Shown here one piece after another: positions 35,784 through 45,302 of a stretch of DNA of 64,000 nucleotides. The notes below the pieces were generated by a model, which did no database searches, had not been told where the DNA came from, and saw only the letters and a list, made by a program, of their open reading frames with translations. How positions within the stretch are numbered: the first letter of the stretch is position 1; every line of letters starts with the position of its first letter. The stretch lies in assembly GCF_009766005.1 (NCBI RefSeq), contig NZ_LMUK01000025.1, forward strand, positions 1 to 64,000, written 5' to 3'. The DNA is from Bradyrhizobium sp. S69. GTDB lineage: Bacteria > Pseudomonadota > Alphaproteobacteria > Rhizobiales > Xanthobacteraceae. The position numbers and the translations under genes are program-made.

Positions 35784-36563
35784 TCAATAGCCGAATTGCT
35801 CTCGCAAGATGCGTTCTTCCAGGCTGTGGCCGGGATCGAACAGCATGCGCATCGAAATGGTCTTGTCGGTGAGCACCTCGACCCGGCGGACGTCGCGCAC
35901 CTCGTCATGGTCGGCCACCGCCGCGACCGGGCGCTTGTCGCATTCAAGCACCTCAATGACCACGAAAGCGGTATTGGGGAGCAGGGCGCCGCGCCAGCGC
36001 CGCGGCCGGAACGCGCTGATCGGGGTCAGCGCCAGCAGCGCGGCATTGATCGGCAGGATCGGCCCCTGCGCCGACAGATTATAGGCGGTGGAGCCGGCGG
36101 GCGTCGCTACCAGGATTCCGTCGGCCTTCAACTCCGCCATGCGCTCGTGTTCGTCGATCAGGATGCGCAGGCACGCCGCCTGATTGGTCTGGCGAAACAG
36201 CGCGACTTCGTTGATGGCGTGGTGCAGATGCACCGTGCCGTGGATATCGGTGGCGCGCATCAGCAGCGGGTGGATCAAGGACTCTCTCGCCGCCGCCAGC
36301 CGCGTATGCAGATCGACCGAGGAGAATTCATTCATCAGGAAGCCGACGGTGCCGCGATTCATGCCATAGATCGGCTTGCCCGAATGCATATGTTCATGCA
36401 GCGTTTGCAGCATCAATCCGTCGCCTCCGAGCGCCACCACGACGTCGGCGTCGTCGGGATCGACCGTGCCGTACATCTGCGTCAGTTGCGCCAGCGCCTG
36501 CTGCGCTTCCGTGCTGGCGCTCGCGACGAAGGCGATCCGGTCGTGTCGCTTGGGGCTGGTCAT
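35784..36563 (-). CDS. nadK: NAD kinase
   Basis: A 259-residue cytosolic enzyme that phosphorylates NAD to NADP. The ATP-binding GGDG (46-49) in [11 protein letters not shown], the NAD-site GFLMNEF, and the glycine-rich [20 protein letters not shown] are intact. Length is typical of the short alphaproteobacterial form. A receiver-protein gene lies 130 bp downstream on the same strand; the intergenic part holds TTAACCAT and GTTAAC half-sites but no full CtrA box. Confidence 0.95.
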   Translation of the reverse strand: MTSPKRHDRIAFVASASTEAQQALAQLTQMYGTVDPDDADVVVALGGDGLMLQTLHEHMHSGKPIYGMNRGTVGFLMNEFSSVDLHTRLAAARESLIHPLLMRATDIHGTVHLHHAINEVALFRQTNQAACLRILIDEHERMAELKADGILVATPAGSTAYNLSAQGPILPINAALLALTPISAFRPRRWRGALLPNTAFVVIEVLECDKRPVAAVADHDEVRDVRRVEVLTDKTISMRMLFDPGHSLEERILREQFGY

Positions 36564-36758
36564 GGGATCGTGAACTCATATTGGCGCTGACGGAGCAGGT
36601 GCGCCGGGCTCGTCTATACGACCTCTGCGGTCTTTGTCGAGGTCGGCCCCGGATCAGCTTGCGAAGGACGTTAACCTGTCGCAGCTTCGGGCTAGAAAAG
36701 CGGCCGTTCGCAGCGGATCGCGGTAAACAAGGCGGGGAAACAGGGAAGGCACAGGGAT

Positions 36759-38351
36759 ATGGCCAGATCTTTCGCGGCACCTCGCCATCGGCATCTTTTG
36801 CTGGTGACGCTGGCATTCGCTTTGACAGTCTCTCTTGCCATGGGCGTCCGGGCGCAGGATGCGTCCGAGCCGCCGCCCGCGGCGACCCCGCCGGCGGGCC
36901 AGAAGCCAGGCGAGCAGAAACCGCCCGAAAGGGGCGGCCGCGCCGACACGCCGGCTTCGGCGGCCACGGCCGCGCAACATCGCCTGCCACCGGATTCCAC
37001 CACTCAACAAACCCTGACGCTTCCCGGACGCACGCTCGCCTTTGCGGCCACGGCGGGCTCGATCCGGCTGTTCGACGACAAGGGCGAACCGCAGGCCGAC
37101 ATCGCCTATACCGCCTACCAGCTGGATGGCGCCGATCCGGCCACCCGTCCGGTGACCTTCGTGTTCAATGGCGGGCCTGGTGCAGCCTCGGCCTATCTGC
37201 AACTCGGCAATGCCGGACCGTGGCGGCTACCGATCACGGGGGATGCGGCGGTGCCCTCGGCGTCACCAGATCTTCAGCCCAATGCCGAGACCTGGCTCGA
37301 TTTTACCGATCTGGTCTTCATCGATCCCGTCGGCACCGGCTACAGCCGTTTCGTCGCGACCGGCGAGGACGTGCGCAAGCGCTTTTTCTCGGTTGACGGC
37401 GACGTCAGTTCGATCGCGGTCACGATCCGCCGATGGCTCGAAAAGTCCGGCCGCCTGCCGTCGCCTAAATTCGTCGCCACCGAGAGCTATGGCGGTATCC
37501 GCGGACCGAAGACCGTTCACGAATTGCAGACCAATCAGGGCGTGGGGGTCAAGGCGCTCATCCTGATCTCACCCGTGCTCGATTTCCGGGACTTTGGCGG
37601 CTCGAGCCTGCTGCAATACGTCGCGAGCCTTCCCACCATGGCTGCGGTCGCGCGCAATGCCAAAGGTACGGTGACCCGCGCCGACATCGCCGATGTCGAG
37701 CGCTACGCGCGAGGCGATTTCCTGGCCGACCTCATCAAGGGCCTCGCCGATACCGAAGCCACGATCCGGCTTTCCGACAGGGTCGCGGCGCTGACCGGGA
37801 TCGACCAGGCGGTCAGCCGGCGGCTGGCCGGACGGTTCGATAGTATCGAGTTTCGCCGCGAATTCGACCGGCGCGATGGCAAGGTGACGGGACGCTACGA
37901 TGCGTCGGTGATGGGGTTCGATCCTTATCCGGATTCAAGCTTTTTTCATTTCAGCGATCCGTCCGGCGAAGCTTTGACCGCACCGCTGAGCAGCGCGGTG
38001 GTCGATCTCACCACGCGCAAGCTCAATTGGCGGCCGGACGGCTCCTACCAGCTCCTCAACGGCGCGGTGGGGAAGGGCTGGAATTTCGGCAACGGCATCG
38101 ATCCGCCGGAGTCGATTTCTCAACTGCGCCAGATTCTGGCGCTCGATCCCAGACTGAAGCTGCTGATAGGGCACGGCCTGTTCGATCTCGCCACGCCCTA
38201 TTTCGGCACCAGGATGCAGCTCGACCAGTTGCCGGCCTTTGCGTCGTCCGACCGCGTCAAGCTCGTAGTCTATCCCGGCGGACACATGTTCTATTCGCGT
38301 GACGCCTCGCGCCAGGCGTTCAGGACCGAGGTGCAGGCGTTGATGAAGTAA
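36759..38351 (+). CDS. Exported serine carboxypeptidase (S10 family)
   Basis: A 530-residue secreted peptidase. After a signal peptide (to about VRAQ, residue 32) and a proline-rich linker comes the S10 fold with the FNGGPGAASAYL oxyanion segment. The catalytic triad is visible: Ser in ATESYGG (about 243), Asp in HGLFDLATPY, and His in YPGGHMF. The residue before ESYGG is threonine instead of the usual glycine. The family removes C-terminal residues from peptides; here probably periplasmic. It is monocistronic. Confidence 0.9.
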   Translation: MARSFAAPRHRHLLLVTLAFALTVSLAMGVRAQDASEPPPAATPPAGQKPGEQKPPERGGRADTPASAATAAQHRLPPDSTTQQTLTLPGRTLAFAATAGSIRLFDDKGEPQADIAYTAYQLDGADPATRPVTFVFNGGPGAASAYLQLGNAGPWRLPITGDAAVPSASPDLQPNAETWLDFTDLVFIDPVGTGYSRFVATGEDVRKRFFSVDGDVSSIAVTIRRWLEKSGRLPSPKFVATESYGGIRGPKTVHELQTNQGVGVKALILISPVLDFRDFGGSSLLQYVASLPTMAAVARNAKGTVTRADIADVERYARGDFLADLIKGLADTEATIRLSDRVAALTGIDQAVSRRLAGRFDSIEFRREFDRRDGKVTGRYDASVMGFDPYPDSSFFHFSDPSGEALTAPLSSAVVDLTTRKLNWRPDGSYQLLNGAVGKGWNFGNGIDPPESISQLRQILALDPRLKLLIGHGLFDLATPYFGTRMQLDQLPAFASSDRVKLVVYPGGHMFYSRDASRQAFRTEVQALMK

Positions 38352-38417
38352 CGCGTTGATGAGATAAGGCTGCCCGCGAAAAATGCCGCGCCCCGGGCGG
38401 CGTGGCTTGCGCAGAAC

Positions 38418-39806
38418 TCAGCGGGCGGGGCGGCGTTTGCGCGGCGCGTATCGGCGCTCGAGCTCAGCGCCAAGGATCTTTTCCGGCTTCAGATTGGCGC
38501 CGGCCAGCCAGATGTCGGTGACCGCGCCCGCCTTGTTGCGGGACCGGCGCACGCCTTCGCCATAGCTGCCGTAGCCGCCGGCCAAAATTATCTGGCCGGC
38601 ATCGCGGCCGGTGACCGCGATTTCCGAAACATCCATGAATGGATTGATGGCGTGGGGATTGGCGGCGATCACCAGATTTCCGGCCGGCACCAGATCGACC
38701 GCACCCCACTGGCTCCACCAGCGGCCGGTCCAGTCACGAACCCGCCGGCTCGGCGCGCCGCGCGCCGCAAACGCGCGCAGGATATGGATGGCGCCATCGA
38801 CCCACAGCCCGGCCCAGCCGTCGGTGGAGTTGGTCAGGACGGTAATCGCGAGCTCGCGGGTAGGGATCACACACGTGCGCGAGATATAACCCTGGAAGCC
38901 TCCGGTATGGCCGAACCAGTCCCAGCCGGCGGTGCTGCCGCTCATGGTGCCCAGGCCGTAATAGCCTTCCAGGCTTGAATCCGGATTGCGCCAGAGTTTT
39001 CGGGTCATCTCCCGCCGGCTCGCGGCCGACAGCACGCTGTGTTTCGCGTTGGGCGCCAGTTGCGCGAAGAAGCGCGCCACGTCTGCCGCCGTGCTGACGA
39101 AACCGGCGGCGGATGCGATCGCATGCGCCGGATTGTCCCCGGGAACGACCAGACGCCGGCCCAGCGGACGCCGCAGCGTATGGCCGCGCGCAAACGGAAC
39201 AGCTTTGGCAAGCGGCATGTCGGGCACCGTCTCGCGCAGACCGCAGGGATCGACGATCTCGCGCGCGATCCAGTCGCGATAAAGCTCGCCGGTGATGGCC
39301 TCGATCGCCAGGCCAAGCAATCCGAATCCGTGATTGGAATATTTCAGGCGCGTGGAGGGCTCGATCACGGGCGGCGCTTGCAGATCCGTCATCAGCTCCT
39401 TCTGATCAAGATAGGGCTTGCGGTCGATAAACTGTCCGCTGTCAGCGCCGTCGCGGGTGAGGCCGCCGCTATGCGACAGCAGTTGCGCGATGGTGGCTTC
39501 CGCGATCCGCGGGTGCAGACCTTTGACGTATTGCCCGATTGGATCATCCAGCCGCAGTTTACGCCGCTCGCGCAGCTTCATGATGCCGGCTGCGGTAAAG
39601 CTCTTCGAGTGCGACGCGATCCGAAACCGGTGCCGCGGCGTCAGTTTCTCGCCGGTGTCGAGGTTGGCGCTTCCGAATGCGTATTCGGCGACGACCTTGC
39701 CGCGGTGGGCGATCGCGATAATGCAGCCGGGTTGCTGCACGCCCTGCACCTGAAATTCGAGCCAGTCGCGGATGTAGTCCACCGCGTGTCGCAGCCATGG
39801 CTCCAT
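38418..39806 (-). CDS. Class C beta-lactamase-like serine hydrolase
   Basis: A 462-residue protein of the penicillin-binding-protein-like hydrolase family. The nucleophile motif SxxK is SHSK (65-68), the second motif is YSN in LKYSNHGFG, and HTGG replaces KTG, a combination typical of esterases and peptidases (EstB-like) rather than antibiotic-degrading enzymes. There is no signal peptide, so it is probably cytosolic. A C-terminal beta-rich domain of about 100 residues follows. I chose ATG 39806; a TTG 78 bp upstream lies in the neighbour's terminator. Confidence 0.82.
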   Translation of the reverse strand: MEPWLRHAVDYIRDWLEFQVQGVQQPGCIIAIAHRGKVVAEYAFGSANLDTGEKLTPRHRFRIASHSKSFTAAGIMKLRERRKLRLDDPIGQYVKGLHPRIAEATIAQLLSHSGGLTRDGADSGQFIDRKPYLDQKELMTDLQAPPVIEPSTRLKYSNHGFGLLGLAIEAITGELYRDWIAREIVDPCGLRETVPDMPLAKAVPFARGHTLRRPLGRRLVVPGDNPAHAIASAAGFVSTAADVARFFAQLAPNAKHSVLSAASRREMTRKLWRNPDSSLEGYYGLGTMSGSTAGWDWFGHTGGFQGYISRTCVIPTRELAITVLTNSTDGWAGLWVDGAIHILRAFAARGAPSRRVRDWTGRWWSQWGAVDLVPAGNLVIAANPHAINPFMDVSEIAVTGRDAGQIILAGGYGSYGEGVRRSRNKAGAVTDIWLAGANLKPEKILGAELERRYAPRKRRPAR

Positions 39807-39881
39807 AGGCGCACCAAATGTCAGGGGAAGCGATCGGATCCTTGCGAATATCCAGCCGGTACGTTCCTGGATGTTACCCGA

Positions 39882-39917
39882 CAAAACAAAACCGGCACAA
39901 CCTTTCAGTTGTGCCGG
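39882..39917 (-). terminator. Rho-independent terminator of the TPR gene
   Basis: On the minus strand CCGGCACAAC-TGAAAG-GTTGTGCCGG is followed by TTTTGTTTTG. It ends transcription of the gene at 39972-40523 before the serine-hydrolase gene. Confidence 0.85.
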
Positions 39918-39971
39918 CTGGATTGCGTCGATGAAATCAGGCTTGGCGTTGCTCGGTAAAGTTGGCCTTGC

Positions 39972-40523
39972 TCAGTAAACGAGGCCGGTGCCGGGCGGCT
40001 TTTCCAGCGCGGCTGCCAGCGAACGATATTCCGAGCTGTCGGTGCCGGCGAGGGAAGCGATCTTGTTCAGGTGATATTCCGCCTGTTCGCGATTGCCCTG
40101 TTCGAGCTGCCACAGCCCGTAATATTGCCAGGTCCGAACATGGTTCGGATCGGCCTTCAGCGCGCGCTCGTACCAGACCTGCGAGACCTTGTAGTCGCCG
40201 AGCTTGCGATAGGAATAGCCGATCAGGTTGGCGACGTCGGCGCGATCGTCCTGACCGAGCGCTTTCAGTTGCTCGATCGCGGCAGCATAATCGTGATGGT
40301 CATAGATGGTGCTGTAAGCCGTGTGATAGCCCGCGAGGAAGCGCGGATCCTCGATGCTGGAGCTCTTGTCGTCCTTCTTTTTCTTGGCCTTGCTGCCACC
40401 GTCCGAGGCCGGCGGTGCCGGATTATCTCCGCCCGCGGCGTAGGCCGACTTGATTACCGGCGCCACGGCCAGCGCGGCGGTGACGACAGCCAGCATGAAA
40501 AACTTGATCCCAGATATGCGCAT
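39972..40523 (-). CDS. Exported TPR-repeat protein
   Basis: A 183-residue protein with a signal peptide (FFMLAVVTAALAVAPVIKSAYA). A short lysine-rich segment (KAKKKKDDK) and about three TPR motifs follow (YDHHDYAAAIEQLKALG, ANLIGYSYRKLGDYKVSQVWYE, WQYYGLWQLEQGN). TPRs mediate protein contacts; the partner is unknown. ATG 40523 follows GGAGAG. It has its own strong terminator and is monocistronic. Confidence 0.82.
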   Translation of the reverse strand: MRISGIKFFMLAVVTAALAVAPVIKSAYAAGGDNPAPPASDGGSKAKKKKDDKSSSIEDPRFLAGYHTAYSTIYDHHDYAAAIEQLKALGQDDRADVANLIGYSYRKLGDYKVSQVWYERALKADPNHVRTWQYYGLWQLEQGNREQAEYHLNKIASLAGTDSSEYRSLAAALEKPPGTGLVY

Positions 40524-40795
40524 GCATCTCTCCAGATTTCAGATGTAATGATCCTAAGCCTGAGGATAGGAACCGCCAAGGGGGCGGAACATTCCCGTCG
40601 CAGTGAAATAAATCGTGCTTCCGGCACGTAGCTTCAGACGCCATCCCGGCCAGAACATGACCAAGATGTCATCCAGATGAACGAAGTCCATCGCCGCGCT
40701 TCAGTTTGGGTTCAGTGCCGGACCACTAGTGTCACGGCATGATCAACGAGCCCGGCCATCCGACCGGCCGCCGTGCGATCCCAGAGGAGACACCC

Positions 40796-41146
40796 ATGTT
40801 GAAGACTATTTCCGCCGCGCTGCTCGCCATTTCCGTTTTGGCCGCCCCCGCGATGGCGGCCGGTATTGCCAAGACCACGCCGGTCAGCAAGACCACCGCC
40901 GCCGCGCCGGTGGCAAAGACCGCCCAGGCTCCTGCGATCAACGCGGTCAAGGCGAAGCCGAGCGTGATGAACTCCAATGCAAAAATGGGCCGGCATCATC
41001 ACCGCTTCCATCGCCATCATCGCTTCCACAAGCGTTTCCATAAGCCGTTGCACAGGCACTTCCACAAGCATGTGGGCGCCAACAAGCCGCACCAGTTCTC
41101 GAAGGTCACGGTCAAGCACGTCAAGACCGCCGTCAAGCGCGGTTGA
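40796..41146 (+). CDS. Small exported histidine-rich protein
   Basis: A 116-residue protein: signal peptide (LKTISAALLAISVLAAPAMA), an alanine/threonine/lysine-rich spacer, then a 35-residue stretch with histidine at nearly every second or third position (GRHHHRFHRHHRFHKRFH). Such tails bind metals such as nickel, zinc or copper, but the physiological role is unknown. GAGGAGA before ATG 40796 sets the start. It is followed by a long GC-rich hairpin (41207-41247). Confidence 0.7.
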   Translation: MLKTISAALLAISVLAAPAMAAGIAKTTPVSKTTAAAPVAKTAQAPAINAVKAKPSVMNSNAKMGRHHHRFHRHHRFHKRFHKPLHRHFHKHVGANKPHQFSKVTVKHVKTAVKRG

Positions 41147-41206
41147 TATCGGTCCGCGGGCGCAGGTTCGTTCCACATTGCCCCGCCGCGTCAGCGGATT
41201 TGAGAG

Positions 41207-41247
41207 CCGGCCCGCACGCCATTGCTTCCCCAATGGCTGCGGGCCGG
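41207..41247. terminator. Long GC-rich hairpin, possible terminator
   Basis: CCGGCCCGCA pairs with TGCGGGCCGG and GCCATTG with CAATGGC, giving a 17-bp stem with one bulged base and a 6-nt loop. No T-tract follows, so it may terminate poorly or protect the upstream mRNA 3' end. Confidence 0.5.
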
Positions 41248-41362
41248 TGCCGTCGTGATGGCCTGAATTTGAGGCTTGCAGACGAATTCCATTTCACCGG
41301 ATCATGCTCTAGGTTCCGTTCGACGCGAACCACGGGGAAGCAGGTTGCGCCAGGGGGTGGGC

Positions 41363-41818
41363 TTGAGGTCGGGATTGGGGAAAGCTGCGAAGTGTGCGGC
41401 GATACCGCTGCTGGCGGCAGGGCTTGCGGCCTGCGCGGGCATGGGCATTGGCGGCGGTGGCAGCGACGAGAGCCGGAGCATCAGCTACACCGATGACAAA
41501 GGTATCGCCAATCAGCCATACCCCAATAATTACCGCACCGAACTGCTGGCGTTCCTCAAGACCTATCTCAACAATCCCGTCGGCGTGCGCGACGCCGTCC
41601 TGGCCGAGCCAGCCCAGCGCACCGTCGGCGGCCGGCTGCGCTATGTCACCTGCCTGCGGTTCTCGACGCGCGATTCCGACGGCAGCTATCACGATGCGCG
41701 CGAACGCGCTGTCGTCTATGTCGACGGCCGGCTCGACCATGTGGTCGAGAAATCCGGCGAGGTGTGCGCCGGCGCCGCTTATGCGGCGTTCCCGGAACTC
41801 GAGAAACTGACGCGCTGA
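41363..41818 (+). CDS. Putative lipoprotein of unknown function
   Basis: A protein of about 151 residues with a short lysine-containing N-terminus, a hydrophobic stretch and a lipobox (PLLAAGLAAC, Cys about residue 23), then a glycine-rich linker. The mature part (YRTELLAFLKTYLNNPVGVRDA, VTCLRFSTRDSDGSYHDARER) resembles small conserved rhizobial lipoproteins. TTG 41363, five bases after GGGGG, puts the signal at the N-terminus. A GTG two codons earlier and an ORF start at 41276 are alternatives. Confidence 0.65.
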   Translation: MRSGLGKAAKCAAIPLLAAGLAACAGMGIGGGGSDESRSISYTDDKGIANQPYPNNYRTELLAFLKTYLNNPVGVRDAVLAEPAQRTVGGRLRYVTCLRFSTRDSDGSYHDARERAVVYVDGRLDHVVEKSGEVCAGAAYAAFPELEKLTR

Positions 41819-42109
41819 CGCTTTCGGTTGGGTGCACCGCTGATGCGGTCGCGCCCGCGCGCCCCAAAGCTACGATCACTTTTCAGGGAGGTTTGAACCG
41901 GAGCCTGTTCCGGGCGAACGCAATAATGGCGGCAATGGGCCAATTGTCGGCAATAAGTTGCGGGAAAATTGCGAGTTCCGGGAACAAAATGCCGCCGTTG
42001 CCTCGCGGTCACAGTTGCGGGCTATCCACATTCCGCCCTTTGCCCCGAAGCAACCAAATTGGCGCCACCTTGTTTGATTGATGTCACGACGACAGTAACG
42101 GGGAACATC

Positions 42110-42823
42110 ATGAAAAAGCTTCTACTGACCAGCGCCGCGGTCTTCGCCTTTGCGGCTCCGGCGTTCGCCGCGGATTTGCCCGCGCGCACCTACACCAAGG
42201 CTCCCGCCTATACGGCGCCGGAAGCGGTGTACAACTGGACCGGTTTCTATGTCGGCGGTCACGTCGGCGGCGCCTTCGGGGGCAGCAGCCTGGACGGCAG
42301 CGATGCCCGCTTCCTCGGCGGCGTACAAGGCGGCTTCGACTATCAGTTCTCGACCAACTGGGTGATCGGTGCCGAAGCCCAGTACAGCTGGCTGACCGGC
42401 GGCAGCAATAGTGGTGTGCTGTTCCCAGGCAGCGGTACGCTCGTAAGCTCCAACAGCGACCAGCTCGGCTCGGTCACCGGCCGGCTCGGTTACACTTGGG
42501 GTCCGACGCTGCTTTACGCCAAGGGCGGTTACGCCTGGCGGGATAATCCGAACGTCTCCGCGAGCATCGCCGGTTCGCCGGTGGCCTTCACCACCGACGG
42601 TAACCATCGCGATGGCTATACGGTCGGCGCCGGCCTCGAATATATGTTCGCCCCGCAATGGTCGGCCAAGATCGAGTACCAGTATTACAATTTCGGCAAT
42701 ACCGCGTTCACCAGCGGACCGGCTGACGTGGTCGGATCCCGCTTCCGGGACGACGAGCACACCGTCAAGGCCGGTATCAACTACCGCTTTGGCTGGGGTG
42801 GCCCGGTCGCCACGCGGTACTGA
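42110..42823 (+). CDS. Omp25/RopB-like outer-membrane beta-barrel protein
   Basis: A 237-residue protein with a signal peptide (KKLLLTSAAVFAFAAPAFA, cut before ADL). The mature sequence is that of the rhizobial Omp25/Omp31 family: YNWTGFYVGGHVGGAFG, alternating hydrophobic strands, and a C-terminal aromatic end (INYRFGWGGPVATRY). Such 8-strand barrels anchor the outer membrane and are abundant. GGGGAAC before the ATG and a strong terminator 25 bp downstream mark a monocistronic gene. Confidence 0.9.
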   Translation: MKKLLLTSAAVFAFAAPAFAADLPARTYTKAPAYTAPEAVYNWTGFYVGGHVGGAFGGSSLDGSDARFLGGVQGGFDYQFSTNWVIGAEAQYSWLTGGSNSGVLFPGSGTLVSSNSDQLGSVTGRLGYTWGPTLLYAKGGYAWRDNPNVSASIAGSPVAFTTDGNHRDGYTVGAGLEYMFAPQWSAKIEYQYYNFGNTAFTSGPADVVGSRFRDDEHTVKAGINYRFGWGGPVATRY

Positions 42824-42847
42824 GGGATTTAGCCTTCTGTGAATACG

Positions 42848-42878
42848 GGCCGGCGGGATTTCCGCCGGCCTTTTTGTT
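42848..42878 (+). terminator. Rho-independent terminator
   Basis: GGCCGGCGG-GATTT-CCGCCGGCC is followed by TTTTTGTTT. It ends the Omp25-like gene. Confidence 0.95.
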
Positions 42879-43086
42879 TGGCCAAGGTTCGTTGAGCAAA
42901 GCTCGTGGCTGAGGCTCGTTGGCCAACGATTTGGTTTGGCCAAGACGTGTTTGCACAAATCTTGCTTGGGAGGACGCGTGGGGACGCGCGCGGGGTGGGC
43001 GATAGATCGCCGAAATTAATTTGGCCGTCATCGGAACTTCGTCGCGCGGGTGTAATTGTGCCGTCGTGGGTGAGTGGACAGTGAAC

Positions 43087-43335
43087 ATGCGTGCTTTGGT
43101 GTCAGTGCTGGTTTTTTCCGCTGTGGCCGCGTTTGCCGTGCCGAGCGTTGCCCAGACCGTTCTGAAATCCGAGCCGTTGGCTCTCGCCCCCTACGAGGTC
43201 GCCTTCGTGCAGGACGCGTCCTGTCCCGCCGGTCAGGTTCTCAAGGTGACCGGCGCCATCAGGGGGCTGCATCGCCGAAAAGTCTGCGTGGCGTTCGCCG
43301 CCGAGCAGGCGTCCCTGGCCGTGGCGACGCCGTAG
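43087..43335 (+). CDS. Small exported protein
   Basis: An 82-residue protein with a signal peptide (RALVSVLVFSAVAAFAVPSVA, cut before QT). The mature 60 residues contain a cysteine pair (ASCPAGQVLKVTG and RRKVCVAF), probably a disulfide. I recall similar short proteins in other Bradyrhizobium genomes, without a known role. GTG 43081 two codons upstream is an alternative start. It converges on the next small gene. Confidence 0.65.
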   Translation: MRALVSVLVFSAVAAFAVPSVAQTVLKSEPLALAPYEVAFVQDASCPAGQVLKVTGAIRGLHRRKVCVAFAAEQASLAVATP

Positions 43336-43346
43336 GCAAACGCGCC

Positions 43347-43601
43347 TCACGAGTTCAGCGAGAGATCCAATTGGACGTCGCGTTCGGCCTCGGCTTGGTT
43401 CCTGGCGGGGTCTTCCTGCGGATCCGGCCGGCAGGGCCTTATCTCGTAGTCGTTGTCCAGAACCGGGCGCGGCGCCGGCTTTTCCTCGTCCGAGACCGCA
43501 TCGACCACCAGCCCGCTTTGCCGCGCCAGTTTCCAGACGTCCGCCTCGGTCGGATAGGCCTTGCTCAGCCGGGCTTCGTTGCAAAACAGCGCGTAGGGCA
43601 T
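43347..43601 (-). CDS. Small conserved hypothetical protein
   Basis: An 84-residue soluble protein beginning MPYALFCNEARLSKAYPTEADVWK. This N-terminal pattern is one I associate with a small family in Bradyrhizobium. The C-terminal half is acidic and proline-rich (CRPDPQEDPARNQ). There is no signal peptide or membrane segment. ATG 43601 begins the conserved pattern; a frame to 43622 adds seven residues. Function unknown. Confidence 0.6.
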   Translation of the reverse strand: MPYALFCNEARLSKAYPTEADVWKLARQSGLVVDAVSDEEKPAPRPVLDNDYEIRPCRPDPQEDPARNQAEAERDVQLDLSLNS

Positions 43602-43837
43602 GGGTCGGCTCCGCCAAACCACGTTAACGCACGGCGCCGAATAGGGTTTCAGCCCTATAGGGCTTTGGACCCGGCCGGTCGCCGCTTCACCTGCCGGCGA
43701 GGATGAGGGCGGAGATAGCGGCGGCCGGGGGCGGATTTTGCCATTTTGGCTGGAGTCCCTGAGTCGTAAACGAGTCCTGAATCCCGAAAAAAATATTGGC
43801 CGAGACTCACCGGATAGAATCGCCCGATGTTTTCGCC

Positions 43838-43951
43838 ATGAGCCGAACCAGCCTGCAAACCTCCTGCGAACGCCTGCCCATCGCGCTGTCGGTGGCGCTA
43901 TTGGGGGCCTGCGTGGCCAATCTGACGCTGGTCTGCGTCTGGCTCGGTTGA
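43838..43951 (+). CDS. Possible 37-residue membrane peptide
   Basis: A short frame (MSRTSLQTSCERLP, then a hydrophobic segment of about 22 residues) would make a single-pass membrane peptide with three cysteines. No clear ribosome site precedes it. It is the only reasonable frame in the 440-bp gap between its neighbours, but it may be chance. Confidence 0.3.
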   Translation: MSRTSLQTSCERLPIALSVALLGACVANLTLVCVWLG

Positions 43952-44040
43952 CGCTGAGCCCAATCCCCCCATCATGCCCTAAAAATAGCTGAAGCCGCGC
44001 CGGCGCGGCCGGCGGAAACGCGCATATGGGGAGGCCTTAC

Positions 44041-44445
44041 GTGATTGAGGCGCTGAAACAACGGGTCAATGACGACGAGGCACTGGTCAGGCGCGGACGG
44101 TACCTCACCACGACCTTCCTTTTGGAAGTCGGCCGCGCCGCCTGGCTGATCGCGATCTTCGAGGGCCGCATCGTGTCGGTGACGCCGGGGCCGTTCGTGA
44201 TGCCGTCGTCTTCGTTTGCGCTGCGCGCCAGTGAAGAGGAGTGGGCAAAATTCTGGACCCGCCGACCGCCGCCCGGATCGAACGACCTGATGGCCCTGAT
44301 CAAGCGGCGCGTGCTCAACGCCGAGGGGGACCTCCAGATCTTCATGGCCAACCTTCGCTATTTCAAGGAGGCGTTGGCCAAGCTGCGGCCGCAAGAAATC
44401 GTGCAAGAAACTTTGCAGGGAACTGCTGAGCGAGGCGCGGCATGA
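44041..44445 (+). CDS. Hypothetical protein coupled to alpha/beta hydrolase
   Basis: A 134-residue protein beginning IEALKQRVNDDEALVRRGRY. Its beta-rich centre (TTTFLLEVGRAAWLIAIFEGRIVSV, split across strands) recalls the SCP2 sterol-carrier fold, which binds hydrophobic ligands. Its stop overlaps the ATG of the following hydrolase, so the two are translationally coupled, and it may present a lipid-like substrate. GGAGG before GTG 44041 sets the start. The family assignment is tentative. Confidence 0.65.
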   Translation: MIEALKQRVNDDEALVRRGRYLTTTFLLEVGRAAWLIAIFEGRIVSVTPGPFVMPSSSFALRASEEEWAKFWTRRPPPGSNDLMALIKRRVLNAEGDLQIFMANLRYFKEALAKLRPQEIVQETLQGTAERGAA

Positions 44446-45302
44446 GCGTCCGGTTCGAGCCGATCGTCGGCCGCTACATGCATCTCGATCTGTTCGGGCG
44501 CAACCATCGCATCTATGTCGAGGAAGCAGGCCAGGGCACGCCACTGCTATGCCTGCACACCGCCGGCGCCGACGGGCGGCAATACCGGGCGCTGATGAAC
44601 GACAAGCGCATCACCTCAGGCCATCGCGTCATTGCGTTCGACATGCCCTGGCATGGCAAGTCGTCGCCGCCGTCAGGCTGGCACAATGAGGAATATCAGC
44701 TCACTTCGGCGCAATACACCGGCATGATCCTCGAGGTCATCACCGCGCTCGAACTCGATCGTCCGATCCTGATCGGATGCTCGATCGGGGGACGCATCGC
44801 GCTGCATCTGGCGCTCGAACACCCCGAACGCTTCCGCGCGATCATCGGCCTGCAGGCCGGCGCCCATGTCGACCCCTATTACGACCTGAACTTCCTGCAC
44901 CGTCCCGACGTCCATGGCGGCGAGGTCTGTGCCGCCATCGTGTCCGGGCTGGTCGGGCCCGATGCACCTGACGAGGAGCGCTGGGAAACGCTGTGGCACT
45001 ACATGCAAAGCGGGCCGGGGGTGTTCAAGGGCGATTTGTATTTCTACAAGCTCGACGGCGACATCCGCGGTCGCGTCGCCGAGATCGACACGCGGCGCTG
45101 CCCGCTATTTCTGCTGTCCGGCGAATATGATTATTCCTGCACGCCGGAAGAGACGCTCGCGGTGGCCCGGAGCATCGCGGGCAGCGAAGTCACCATCATG
45201 AAGGACCTCGGCCATTTTCCAATGAGTGAGAACCCGACGGAGTTTCTAAAGTCTCTGCTGCCGGTACTGGAGAAGATCGGGCGGCTCTCGAACAAGCCGT
45301 AA
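44442..45302 (+). CDS. Alpha/beta-fold hydrolase
   Basis: A 286-residue soluble enzyme. The oxyanion segment LLCLHTAGADGRQ, the nucleophile elbow IGCSIGGR (Ser), Asp in LSGEYDYS and His in LGHFPMSEN complete the triad. The overall layout fits ester hydrolases and C-C bond hydrolases of the meta-cleavage type. The substrate is unknown. It overlaps the upstream SCP2-like gene by 4 bp (ATGA), so the pair probably works on one hydrophobic compound. Confidence 0.87.
   Translation: MSVRFEPIVGRYMHLDLFGRNHRIYVEEAGQGTPLLCLHTAGADGRQYRALMNDKRITSGHRVIAFDMPWHGKSSPPSGWHNEEYQLTSAQYTGMILEVITALELDRPILIGCSIGGRIALHLALEHPERFRAIIGLQAGAHVDPYYDLNFLHRPDVHGGEVCAAIVSGLVGPDAPDEERWETLWHYMQSGPGVFKGDLYFYKLDGDIRGRVAEIDTRRCPLFLLSGEYDYSCTPEETLAVARSIAGSEVTIMKDLGHFPMSENPTEFLKSLLPVLEKIGRLSNKP

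Noticed and set aside
42879..43086. TTGGCCAA-containing repeats after the Omp25-like terminator
   Set aside because: Three copies at irregular spacing and in a variable context; too weak to call a repeat or operator.
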